NCBI RefSeq assembly: GCF_001544135.1
Contig: NZ_BCPV01000037.1
Location: forward strand, 1-34,446
Source of the DNA: Geobacillus zalihae NBRC 101842
GTDB lineage: Bacteria > Bacillota > Bacilli > Bacillales > Anoxybacillaceae
Direction of reading: 5' to 3'
Length of the DNA stretch: 34,446 nt
The notes beneath the pieces are model-generated. The model did not search any database, had not been told where the DNA came from, and saw only the letters and a program-made list of their open reading frames with translations. Positions 8,428 to 15,622 of the stretch are shown piece by piece (position 1 is the stretch's first letter; every line of letters begins with the position of its first letter). Both the position numbers and the translations under genes were made by a program.

Positions 8428-8670
8428 TTATTCCTTGATAAAACGCACTTCCTCCTCATGGCAAGTCGGACAGTAAAACAAATGAACACATTCATGATTC
8501 GTATACGTGCGCAAATAGCCGTCGACAAGTTTCATGACGTCCGCATCCATGTACGGGCTGTAGTCATCGAAATAATCTGTAACTTTCCCATGATCTTCCA
8601 TTGGTTGCCGGCAGTAGCTACAATACACCGTCACCCGGCGCAGCCCGTTGCACAGCGGGCATACATTCAT
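8428..8670 (-). CDS. Small zinc-ribbon protein of unknown function (80 aa)
   Basis: Three CxxC knuckles are visible: CPLC at 4-7, CSYC at 17-20 and CPTC near 68-71, with one more Cys and His in NHECVHLFYC. Pairs of knuckles should bind zinc, as in rubredoxin-like ribbons. Between them is an acidic stretch (DYFDDYSPYMDADVM). The gene starts at an ATG at 8670, 6 bases after AGAGGAGG, one of the strongest ribosome sites in the window. It converges on msmX and is divergent from the SASP gene. No specific family is recognised; a nucleic-acid or protein contact role is a guess from the fold type. Confidence 0.75.
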   Translation of the reverse strand: MNVCPLCNGLRRVTVYCSYCRQPMEDHGKVTDYFDDYSPYMDADVMKLVDGYLRTYTNHECVHLFYCPTCHEEEVRFIKE

Positions 8671-8760
8671 GTTGCTTCCTCCTCTAGGATGTTCCTTATC
8701 TTTACATATTCCCTAATGGTGACAGCGGTAAAACGTTAAAAATTCCCATATTCTCCCCAT

Positions 8761-8789
8761 GCATAACAGGCAAAAAACGTCCCAAACTA
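8761..8789 (+). promoter_or_regulatory. Candidate sigma-G promoter of the SASP gene
   Basis: GCATA (8761-8765, consensus GMATR), a 17-base spacer and CAAACTA (8783-8789, consensus CATNMTA, one mismatch). The predicted transcript start, 7-8 bases on, is the first base of the leader's 8-bp stem. Sigma-G control is known for SASP genes. Confidence 0.5.
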
Positions 8790-8796
8790 TGAGTAC

Positions 8797-8924
8797 CGCC
8801 AGCGAAACCACCCATCCGTTGCAACAGTGACGCTGGCGAAGCCAAAAGCGGGTGGGCCGGTGGGTTCAGCCAAGCTTGGCACATGCCTTGCAGCGTGAAG
8901 TGTTGGTGCAAATCCAACCACCCC
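8797..8924 (+). promoter_or_regulatory. Structured 5' leader of the SASP gene (candidate RNA element)
   Basis: CGCCAGCG (8797-8804) pairs with CGCTGGCG (8831-8838). In its loop CCACCC (8808-8813) can pair with GGGTGG (8850-8855), making an H-type pseudoknot. Further on are the palindrome CCAAGCTTGG (8871-8880) and a hairpin GTTGG/CCAAC (8902-8906/8914-8918) with loop TGCAAAT. A second CCACCCC (8918-8924) repeats the pseudoknot strand and could compete for the G-rich segments at 8850-8864. The element ends about 20 bases before the ribosome site AGAGGAG. It fits no riboswitch class I can name. An alternative reading is a relic of an IS200/IS605-type RNA element. Confidence 0.45.
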
Positions 8925-8959
8925 AACCATCAAAAATTTTTAAGAGGAGATGATCAACG

Positions 8960-9172
8960 ATGGCACGCAACAATAACAACAACCAATTGTTAGTCGCTGG
9001 TGCTCAACAAGCCATTGATCAAATGAAGTACGAAATCGCCCAAGAATTTGGTGTGAACCTCGGCGCTGACACGACTTCTCGCGCGAACGGTTCGGTCGGC
9101 GGCGAAATTACGAAACGTCTTGTCGCCATGGCTCAGCAACAACTTGGCGGCCAATTCGGCAACATTCAATAA
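8960..9172 (+). CDS. Alpha/beta-type small acid-soluble spore protein (70 aa)
   Basis: SASPs of this type coat DNA in the dormant spore and protect it from UV and heat damage, then are degraded on germination. The protein starts [20 protein letters not shown] and contains the germination-protease cleavage region [10 protein letters not shown], followed by the conserved [21 protein letters not shown] block and a Gln-rich tail. Length and order match SspA/SspB-type proteins; I cannot assign a specific paralogue. ATG at 8960 with GAGGAG 10 bases upstream. It is monocistronic with a strong terminator behind. Sigma-G control is expected and a matching promoter is seen at 8761-8789. Confidence 0.95.
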   Translation: MARNNNNNQLLVAGAQQAIDQMKYEIAQEFGVNLGADTTSRANGSVGGEITKRLVAMAQQQLGGQFGNIQ

Positions 9173-9206
9173 CCGCCTTAACGAACAACTTCATATAGAT
9201 GGCAAA

Positions 9207-9234
9207 CGCCCCGGGCCGTCAGCCCGGGGCGCTT
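9207..9234 (+). terminator. Bidirectional terminator after the SASP gene
   Basis: CGCCCCGGGC pairs with GCCCGGGGCG (10 bp, loop CGTCA), followed by CTTT. On the minus strand it lies past the stop of the CNNM-type gene. Confidence 0.85.
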
Positions 9235-9256
9235 TCATATGGAAACGGGGAGCGAA

Positions 9257-10528
9257 TCAGGCGCCTCCCGCCTGCTCGGCAAGCGGTTGGCTCAATGAGA
9301 CAAGCACTTTGCGAATACGGCGATTGTCGACTTGGCGGACGGTGAACGTCAGCGATCCATATTGCAACGTTTCGCCGACGGCTGGAATGCGCTCAAACAT
9401 CTCAAAAATCCAGCCACCCAACGTATGCGATTCACTCTTTGGCACGTCGATGTTCATCACTTCGCAAAATTCATCCAGCGGCAGTTCGGCGCTGAACTCG
9501 AAGCTGTGCTCGTCGATTTGACGCACCGTTTTCACCGCCTCATCATGCTCATCCCATATTTCGCCGACAATTTGCTCGAGAATATCTTCGAGCGTAATCA
9601 AGCCAGCGGTGCCGCCAAACTCGTCGACGACGATCGCCATATGCACTTTGCTTTTTTGCAGCTCCGGCAGGAGATCGGACACTTTCATGGACTCGACAAC
9701 GAACAACGGCTGGCGCAACAAATCGCGGATGCGCACCTCCCGCTTTTGCACAAGCTCGCTGAAAAAGTCGCTTTCCGACAAAATGCCGATCACGTTGTCA
9801 ATATCCCCTTCATAAACCGGGATGCGGGAATATTTCTCTTCCAAAAACACGTCGCGAATCTCTTCAATCGGCTGGTTCACTTCCACCGCCACCATATCAG
9901 CGCGCGGCGTGAAAATTTCTCCGACCAAAATTTCATCAAAATCGAGCGAACGTTGGATCAATTCTTTTTCTTTGTTGTCAATGACCCCTTCCTCTTCACT
10001 CAGCTCAACCATCACTTTAATATCTTCCTCCGTCACAGCCGGCACAGCCACCCCATTGGCGAACCTCTTGGCGATTCGATCTTTTAAGGCTTGGAGCGAC
10101 GCCGTAACCGGCGTCATCAACTTCATCAGCGCATAGGCAAGACTGGCGTATCGGATGGCGAGCTGCTCCGCATGCTCTTTCGCCATCGATTTTGGCAAAA
10201 TTTCACCGAAGACGACAAATAATACGGTCATCACCGCCAGCGTGGCAAACAAGCCCATCTGTTCCCCAAGCAACGAAACGGCGATGTCCGTAAACAGCAC
10301 GACCGTCACGACGTTGGTGAAGCGGTTGGCCACAGCAAGCGCCAACAACACGCGGTCAAGCTGACCGATCACCGCTTGGAGGCGCTTATTGTGCAGATGC
10401 TCTTCCGCATAATGCCGCAACCGTGCCTTGCTTGCCAGGGAAAACGCGGCTTCTGCTGAAGCGAACAGCACATTGGCAAGCAGGGAGAGGAAAAACCACC
10501 CGAATAACCTTAACGGCCACTCTTCCAA
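9257..10528 (-). CDS. CNNM/CorC (HlyC) family transporter with CBS pair (423 aa)
   Basis: Membrane protein of the family that exports or controls divalent cations, chiefly Mg2+ (also annotated as hemolysin C-like). Order: DUF21/CNNM membrane domain in residues 1-190, with LFASAEAAFSLASKARL near 20-37 and FGEILPKSMAKE near 107-118; a CBS pair near 210-330 (GEIFTPRADMVAV, YSRIPVYEGDIDNVIGIL, MAIVVDEFGGTAGLITLEDI); and a CorC/HlyC domain at the end (FEFSAELPLDEF, TLGGWIFE). The start is TTG at 10528, 12 bases after AGGAG; an in-frame stop lies just upstream, so nothing longer is possible. Its own promoter lies at 10662-10690, leaving a leader of about 125 bases. No M-box signature was found in it. 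Confidence 0.9.
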   Translation of the reverse strand: MEEWPLRLFGWFFLSLLANVLFASAEAAFSLASKARLRHYAEEHLHNKRLQAVIGQLDRVLLALAVANRFTNVVTVVLFTDIAVSLLGEQMGLFATLAVMTVLFVVFGEILPKSMAKEHAEQLAIRYASLAYALMKLMTPVTASLQALKDRIAKRFANGVAVPAVTEEDIKVMVELSEEEGVIDNKEKELIQRSLDFDEILVGEIFTPRADMVAVEVNQPIEEIRDVFLEEKYSRIPVYEGDIDNVIGILSESDFFSELVQKREVRIRDLLRQPLFVVESMKVSDLLPELQKSKVHMAIVVDEFGGTAGLITLEDILEQIVGEIWDEHDEAVKTVRQIDEHSFEFSAELPLDEFCEVMNIDVPKSESHTLGGWIFEMFERIPAVGETLQYGSLTFTVRQVDNRRIRKVLVSLSQPLAEQAGGA

Positions 10529-10661
10529 CGAATCTTCACACTCCTATGGATGGTGACGATGTTATTCATATCCATTTTTCCGCCGAATCATGCTTATGGA
10601 AACAACGTTGGCTGCACGGAGCGCGCGGCCGGCGGAAGCCGGCGTTGCCCTCCTTACTTTA

Positions 10662-10690
10662 AATATAACAAATTTTTCGCCAACTGACTA
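10662..10690 (-). promoter_or_regulatory. Candidate promoter of the CNNM-type gene
   Basis: Minus strand: TAGTCA, 17-base spacer, TATATT with an extended -10 (TGTTATATT). The -35 box falls in the loop of the hairpin at 10679-10705. Confidence 0.5.
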
Positions 10691-10705
10691 CAGCTGGCGG
10701 TTTTT
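10679..10705. terminator. Hairpin with T-tract upstream of the CNNM-type gene
   Basis: GCCAACTG pairs with CAGCTGGC (one G-U, loop ACTA), followed on the plus strand by GGTTTTT. On the minus strand it is followed by GAAAAATTT, a poor tail. It may end transcription entering from either side; no plus-strand gene is seen before it. Confidence 0.5.
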
Positions 10706-10823
10706 CTTCCACCATAAATCCAGTTTCTTGAATGAAAACATGGCTGTCTTAAAAGACCGTGCTCTCCTAAGCAGGGAGCAATAGATCGTTTTGATCGTGT
10801 TGAATTTATACAGCAAATAACAA

Positions 10824-10859
10824 ATAAGAAAAGGTGTCCCGATCCTTTTGGGACACCTT
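10824..10859 (-). terminator. Intrinsic terminator after the 27-aa membrane peptide gene
   Basis: Minus strand: AAGGTGTCCC pairs with GGGACACCTT (10 bp, loop of 9), followed by TTCTTATTTG. It begins 5 bases after the small gene's stop. Confidence 0.8.
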
Positions 10860-10863
10860 CACA

Positions 10864-10947
10864 TCATGACTCAAACCAACAAGAACCAATGAAATACACA
10901 AGAACAAGCAATGAGGCAATGTTGAACGTCACCGACCACTCGTCCAT
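10864..10947 (-). CDS. 27-residue membrane peptide of unknown function
   Basis: A very short gene with a complete set of signals. The ATG at 10947 is preceded by GGGAGGGAGAAGG, a strong ribosome site; a TGGTATGAT extended -10 lies about 30 bases upstream (10979-10987), and a 10-bp terminator follows the stop. The product begins MDEWSVTFNIAS, then has one hydrophobic segment (LLVLVYFIGS) and ends with CWFES, so it is probably a single-pass membrane peptide. It lies between the end of the thiamine operon and the CNNM-type gene, all on the minus strand. A longer in-frame reading from 11073 has no ribosome site. Function unknown; chance occurrence is possible but three independent signals argue against it. 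Confidence 0.55.
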   Translation of the reverse strand: MDEWSVTFNIASLLVLVYFIGSCWFES

Positions 10948-10978
10948 TCCTTCTCCCTCCCTTTCCATCCCCGCTTTC

Positions 10979-10987
10979 ATCATACCA
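10979..10987 (-). promoter_or_regulatory. Extended -10 promoter of the 27-aa gene
   Basis: Minus strand TGGTATGAT, about 30 bases before the ATG at 10947. No clear -35 box; the region upstream is T-rich. Confidence 0.45.
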
Positions 10988-11047
10988 TATAGATGGCGAA
11001 AAAAAGGGGAGAGGAAGGACATGGATTTGACAGTTTGATGACATTGC

Positions 11048-11091
11048 CATATTAAGACGAAAGCGGCCGCCAATGCATGGGGTCTCGCTTT
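11048..11091 (-). terminator. Possible weak terminator after thiF
   Basis: Minus strand: AAAGCG pairs with CGCTTT around an imperfect inner stem, followed by CGTCTTAAT. It starts in the thiF stop codon. The tail is poor, so read-through is possible. Confidence 0.35.
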
Positions 11092-12115
11092 AGCCTAAAT
11101 AGCGATAATAAATGGCTTTGGCTTCCTGCACATCTTTCGTGCCGTGCACAAGCGCACGGCCGTCGCGAAAGACAACCAATCGCTTGTCACCGAGCGAAAC
11201 GGAGACAAGATACGGGTTCGCTTCCGCTTGAAGCCCTTGGCGGCGAAACAGCTCCGCCAATTCATTCAAGTCGTACTGGCGCAAAGCAGGCGGACGGATT
11301 TGCACGGAATCGCGCCCGCACAAGACGGCAGTCTTCGTCCGTTGTTCATAGGAAAGAAACGGATAAGATGGATAACGTCCGCACGTCGGGCAACTGTCCT
11401 TTTTCACCCCATCAATCCGAATGGCGGCATATTCGTTCGTCCAAAGGTCAAACGAAACGAGCTTGCCGCGGAGCGCCGACCAGTCCTCCACTAAAATTTT
11501 TAACACCTCAGCCATCTGATAGCTGACAACCATTTGCACCGCTGGGCTGATAATGCCGGCCGTATCGCACGTCAATCCCCCTTGCGGCACCGTTTCAAGC
11601 AAGCAATACAAACAAGGCGTGCGGTTCGGAATGAAGGCGCAGCTTAAACCGTAACTGCCGACACAAGCGCCATAAATCCACGGAATGTTGTACTTGTAGG
11701 CAACGTCATTGATGACAAGGCGCGTATCAAAATTGTCTGTCGCATCGATCCATAAGTCAGGACGTTGCTTGAGGGCGATCGTTTCCAATTCTTCCGGGCC
11801 GGCGTCGCCGACAATGGCCTCGATCTCAACCTCGCTGTTGATTTGTTCAAGGCGCCGTTTGGCGGCGATCGCCTTTGGCAGCCGCTCCTTCGCATCCGCT
11901 TCGCTGTAAAGCTGCTGGCGCTGCAAGTTGCTCCATTCGACGTAATCGCGGTCAATGATCGTCAATTTGCCGATGCCGGCGCGAACGAGCGCTTCGGCGT
12001 TGCCTGTGCCGAGCGCTCCGGCGCCGACTAACACGACATGCTTTCCCCGTATTTTCTTTTGCCCTTCCACGCCAATCGGTGCAAACAATTGCTGCCGGGA
12101 ATACCGTTCGTTCAA
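11090..12115 (-). CDS. thiF: Sulfur carrier protein ThiS adenylyltransferase ThiF (341 aa)
   Basis: Adenylates the C-terminal Gly-Gly of ThiS for thiazole synthesis; same fold as MoeB and E1 enzymes. Visible: N-terminal [19 protein letters not shown], the ATP-binding [13 protein letters not shown] near 32-44, [35 protein letters not shown], and zinc-site cysteines in [10 protein letters not shown] and CPTCGRYP. The region after about residue 250 is a small extra C-terminal domain, as in the Bacillus ThiF of similar length. Context decides ThiF over MoeB: it is the last of thiO-thiS-thiG-thiF, and its ATG overlaps the thiG stop by 4 bases. Controlled by the TPP riboswitch at the operon head. 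Confidence 0.94.
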
Positions 12116-12879
12116 ACAACACTCATTCCTTCCGTTGGGCTGCTCGCTGACGCGTACCGTTTTTTCGGGATGCGTCCGGCTTCATAGCCGAGCCGGCCCG
12201 CTTCCACCGCCAGCTTCATCGCTTTCGCCATTTTCACTGGATCGGCCGCGCCGGAAACAGCGGTGTTCAAGAGCACCCCATCCGCGCCAAGCTCCATCGC
12301 CAGCGCCGCGTCCGCCGGTCCACCGATGCCAGCGTCCACAATGACCGGCACGTTCGCCTGCTCAATGATAAAGCTCAAATTGAGCGGATTGATGATGCCT
12401 TGTCCGGACCCGATCGGCGAGGCGCCTGGCATGATCGCATGGCAGCCAAGCTCCTCTAGCCGCTTCGCCAGCACGACATCATCGGATGTGTACGGCAACA
12501 CAATAAACCCTTCCTCAAGCAGCATTTCCGCCGCTTTCAACGTCTCGATCGGGTCTGGGAGGAGCGTTTTGTCGCAGCCGATCACTTCTACTTTTATCAT
12601 ATCACACAATCCGGATGCCTTGGCGAGCCGGGCGATGCGCACCGCTTCTTCGGCCGTTTTCGCCCCGGCGGTGTTCGGCAAAAGCTTATATTTGCTTAAA
12701 TCGAGCTGCTCTAAAAAGTTCGGCTGCTCCGGAGAAAAGATGTTCATCCGCCGGACGGCGAACGTTAAAATTTCCGCCCCTGATGCTTCCACCGCTTCTT
12801 TTTGCACGTCCAAGCTCGGATATTTGCCCGTGCCGAGCAACAGCCGCGAAGAGAATTCATATGGGCCAATTTTCAACAT
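12112..12879 (-). CDS. thiG: Thiazole synthase ThiG (255 aa)
   Basis: Forms the thiazole phosphate of thiamine from deoxyxylulose 5-phosphate, dehydroglycine (from ThiO) and ThiS thiocarboxylate. It has a TIM-barrel fold. Motifs: [14 protein letters not shown] near 8-21, FAVRRMNIF near 40, [16 protein letters not shown] near 66-81, MIKVEVIGC near 94 with the Schiff-base lysine, [13 protein letters not shown] near 150, and [20 protein letters not shown] near 181-200. Its ribosome site (GGAGGCGG) lies in the end of thiS, one base apart from it. Length is normal for the family. Confidence 0.96.
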
Positions 12880-12880
12880 C

Positions 12881-13084
12881 TCAACCGCCTCCTACAAAAT
12901 GAACGATTTCCACGCGATCGCCATCACATAGCGCCTTCGTCTCATACTCATGTTTTTGGATGATGCGGACATTGACTTCGACGATGCAAAGCTTGTTCTC
13001 AAGCCGGAAATGGGCAAGCAAATCGCCCACCGTTTTCACCTCGTCGGGCACGGCGACTGCCTCCCCGTTAATCACTAACGTCAT
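12881..13084 (-). CDS. thiS: Sulfur carrier protein ThiS (67 aa)
   Basis: Small ubiquitin-like protein that carries the thiazole sulfur as a C-terminal thiocarboxylate. The sequence starts [19 protein letters not shown], has the family LLAHF and VEVN positions, and ends HFVGGG, giving the needed Gly-Gly terminus. Its ATG overlaps the thiO stop (13081-13084), so the two are coupled, and thiG follows at once. Partners ThiF and ThiG are in the same operon. Confidence 0.95.
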
Positions 13085-14214
13085 TCCACCCCCACCTTTC
13101 CGATATGGCGTGTCAACGAAAATGGCGCAAGGTCAAACGCCGTCTCTTTCCGCTCCACTAAGTCGGCGACAAGCAGACCGGTCAACGGGCTGAGCAAAAT
13201 GCCGTTCCGGTAATGGCCGGCAGCGACGAATAAGCCGCGCCGCTCCGGATGCTCGCCTAGATAAGGCAAGCCGTCTTCGGTCTGCGGCCGAATGCCGCTC
13301 CATGCCCCCACCCATTCCGCCTGTTCAATGTCCGGAACAAGACTGGCGGCGCGGTGAAGCAAGTTCATCACCCCACCGGCCGATACGCGCCGATCGAACG
13401 TGCCGGGCGTGGACGTCGCTCCGATGAGCAGCCGGTTTCCTGATTTCGGAACGATGTAGCAGCCGTTTTTCGCAAATACAGTCGTTTTTAACAACGGAAC
13501 CGGAGTGCGCACCATGACGCATTCCCCTTTGACCGGATAAACGGAAAGCGAAAGCCCGACCCGCGCGCCGAGCCGCGCCGCCCAAGCGCCGGAAGCGATG
13601 ACGACCGCCTCGGCGGCAAACGTCCCGCCTGTTGTGTCTACCACATGCCCACTGCTGTCGGAACGGATGTCGAACACTTCCGTATACTCGTACAGACAAG
13701 CGCCGGCGGAGGCGGCGGCATAGGCGAGAGCGGCGGCCAAATCCGGAGCGCTCACTTGCCCATCGCCAGGGATGTACATCGCGCCGGCAAGCGCTTCCGC
13801 CGCAAGACGCGGCTCCATTTCAAGCTCCTCCCCTTTCGTGAGCCACTGCACCGGTTCGCCTATGCCCCGCCAAAATGTATAATGGCGATAGAGATCGTCT
13901 GCTTCCTCTTCCGTTGTCGCTAGTTTGATCAATCCTTTTTCGACAAGGCCGATATCGATGCCGGTCCTCTCCCTCAGCTCTTCAGCCAAGGCCGGCATGA
14001 GAGCTCGGCTTTGCAAGGCAAGCGGCACAAGCGGGCTTGACGTCGAAAACTCGGATTGCGCCCCAAGCATGCCGGCTGCCGCGCTTGACGCCCCGCTTCC
14101 CATCGTTCCTTTTTCAAAAATGGCGACGCGATGCCGCCGCTTGGCGAGCTCAAAACCGATGGCCACCCCAATCACTCCGCCGCCGACGATGGCGACGTCA
14201 TACCAATGCGTCAT
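13081..14214 (-). CDS. thiO: Glycine oxidase ThiO (377 aa)
   Basis: FAD enzyme that oxidises glycine to the imine (dehydroglycine) used by ThiG, the aerobic route to thiazole. Visible: the FAD-binding DVAIVGGGVIGVAIGFEL near 6-23, RRHRVAIFEKG near 27-37, a GASSAAAGMLG motif near 42, VYPVKGECVMVR near 227, GCYIVPKSGNRLLIGAT near 250-266, and the C-terminal GLFVAAGHYRNGILLSPLTG. Ribosome site AAAGGGAGGGG before the ATG at 14214. It overlaps thiS by 4 bases and follows tenI by 3. Confidence 0.95.
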   Translation of the reverse strand: MTHWYDVAIVGGGVIGVAIGFELAKRRHRVAIFEKGTMGSGASSAAAGMLGAQSEFSTSSPLVPLALQSRALMPALAEELRERTGIDIGLVEKGLIKLATTEEEADDLYRHYTFWRGIGEPVQWLTKGEELEMEPRLAAEALAGAMYIPGDGQVSAPDLAAALAYAAASAGACLYEYTEVFDIRSDSSGHVVDTTGGTFAAEAVVIASGAWAARLGARVGLSLSVYPVKGECVMVRTPVPLLKTTVFAKNGCYIVPKSGNRLLIGATSTPGTFDRRVSAGGVMNLLHRAASLVPDIEQAEWVGAWSGIRPQTEDGLPYLGEHPERRGLFVAAGHYRNGILLSPLTGLLVADLVERKETAFDLAPFSLTRHIGKVGVE

Positions 14215-14217
14215 CCC

Positions 14218-14823
14218 CTATCCCCTCCCTTTCACGATGTCTGCCAGCCGTTTGGCCTCAGCAACGGGGTCAGCAGCGAAAAAAACAGCCGACAATACTG
14301 CCACCCCGGCTGCGCCCGCTTCCAGCACCCGACGGGCGTTGCCGGCGTGAATGCCGCCGATGGCGATGACTGGAATGGACACGGCGGCCACGATTTCCGC
14401 AAGCGAGTCCAGACCGCGCGGCGGCAAACCGGGCTTGCTGTCCGTCGGAAAAATATGGCCATACAAACAAAAGTGAGCGCCATCCTGTTCGGCTTGTTTC
14501 GCCTCCTCCGACCCGTGCACCGAGCAACCAACCGTCAAGTCCGGAAACGAGCGGCGGACGGCGCGCACCGGCAGGCTGTGATAAGCAAGCTGCACACCTT
14601 TGACACCGTAGACAGCGGCGACATCAACCCGGTCATTGACGATGATTTTTTGCAGCGGCACCCCGACGCGAAGCAGTGCCGCGACAAACGCCGCCACTTC
14701 ACGCGCCGTCTTCCCTTTTTCGCGAATATGAATCAGGTCGGCATACGGATGGGTGTGCGCACAAATCGCGGCGAATTCGTCAACCGTCTGACGCCCGGTG
14801 GAAACGAAATGGAGAACCCCCAT
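14218..14823 (-). CDS. tenI: Thiazole tautomerase TenI (201 aa)
   Basis: ThiE-like TIM-barrel protein; Bacillus TenI aromatises the ThiG product rather than making thiamine phosphate. The N-terminus MGVLHFVSTGRQTVDEFA and the DLIHIREKGKTAREV, IIVNDRVDVAAVYGVKGVQL, LYGHIFPTDSKPGLPPRG and IPVIAIGGIHAGNARRVL blocks match TenI. The expected pyrophosphate site of true ThiE is altered. Starts at 14850 and 14829 are also in frame, but ATG 14823 has AAAGGG at the best distance. The 14850 start lies within the end of the transporter gene upstream. Position between ykoC and thiO supports the call. Confidence 0.9.
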   Translation of the reverse strand: MGVLHFVSTGRQTVDEFAAICAHTHPYADLIHIREKGKTAREVAAFVAALLRVGVPLQKIIVNDRVDVAAVYGVKGVQLAYHSLPVRAVRRSFPDLTVGCSVHGSEEAKQAEQDGAHFCLYGHIFPTDSKPGLPPRGLDSLAEIVAAVSIPVIAIGGIHAGNARRVLEAGAAGVAVLSAVFFAADPVAEAKRLADIVKGRG

Positions 14824-14839
14824 CGCCATCCCTTTCTTT

Positions 14840-15622
14840 CTACCGTACATCGCTTATAGAAATATACGGATAATGAACACCGACATAGTAGGCGGCGAAC
14901 ATCAAAGCGGCAAACAAGGCGACAAGCCAAATATCATATTTGCCGAACCCGATTTCATAATAAAACGTGCGCCGCCCGCTGCCGGAAAATTGTTTCGCTT
15001 CCATCGCCACGGCGATGCGCTGGGCGCGGCGGATGCTTTGCGACAACAGCGGAATGGCGTAGCGCTTCATTTTGCTGAGGACGCCCTTATTCGGCACGCC
15101 GCGCACTGTTAACGCATAGCGGATCGCCTGAAACTCTTCAAGCATAATCGGCAATAGGCGAACGGCCGCCAAAAAACTGTACGCATACTTTGGCTTCAGT
15201 CTCAACTGCTGCATGAGCGAATAAAACAACGGAACCGGCCGGGTCGTCAGCGAAAAAATCAAGCCGAGAAGCCCAAGCGCCAAAGCGCGAAACCCGATGT
15301 GCACCCCGCGCCAAAAACTTTCCGCTGTAACATGGATGAGCCCCCAGCGAAACCATGTCGTCGTTCCCTCGCCAAACATCATCATCGATGAAGCCGTCGA
15401 AACAAACACGAGGAAAAACGGCAAAAACAGCCAAAACAACACATTCGCCGGATAGCCGGTGCCAAAGCAAAACAAAACGAAGAGAGCGAGCGAAACGTTA
15501 ATCAGCACGTTCGGGTTATGAATGAACAACACCGCAAAAAAGAGCATGACGAGCACAATGAGCTTCAAACTCGGGTTCGCTTCATAAAGCCATGTTTCAC
15601 GGCGCTGAATGTCCCAGTTCAT
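14840..15622 (-). CDS. ykoC: Energy-coupling factor transporter membrane protein, YkoC type (260 aa)
   Basis: EcfT-like membrane subunit that couples the ATPase YkoD to the substrate-binding YkoE. Several hydrophobic segments occupy the first 130 residues (LIVLVMLFFAVLFIHNPNV, LFWLFLPFFLVFVSTA), followed by the cytoplasmic coupling helices with the conserved Ala-Arg-Gly-like motif YALTVRGVPNKGV and AIPLLSQSIRRAQRIAVAMEAK. Start ATG at 15622, 9 bases after GGAGG; ATG 15628 also fits but is only 3 bases from that site. It overlaps both ykoD and tenI slightly. The import substrate is inferred to be a thiamine precursor (hydroxymethylpyrimidine type) because of the operon and riboswitch. Confidence 0.9.
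   Translation of the reverse strand: MNWDIQRRETWLYEANPSLKLIVLVMLFFAVLFIHNPNVLINVSLALFVLFCFGTGYPANVLFWLFLPFFLVFVSTASSMMMFGEGTTTWFRWGLIHVTAESFWRGVHIGFRALALGLLGLIFSLTTRPVPLFYSLMQQLRLKPKYAYSFLAAVRLLPIMLEEFQAIRYALTVRGVPNKGVLSKMKRYAIPLLSQSIRRAQRIAVAMEAKQFSGSGRRTFYYEIGFGKYDIWLVALFAALMFAAYYVGVHYPYISISDVR

Noticed and set aside
8797-8924. Cobalamin-riboswitch-like segment GGTGCAAATCC in the SASP leader
   Set aside because: The B12 box (GCCACTG) and the rest of the core are missing, and a SASP gene is not a B12-related target.
10530-10660. Possible M-box (Mg2+) riboswitch ahead of the CNNM-type gene
   Set aside because: The leader is too short and lacks the conserved M-box segments (GGTGAGGCTCC-type and later blocks).
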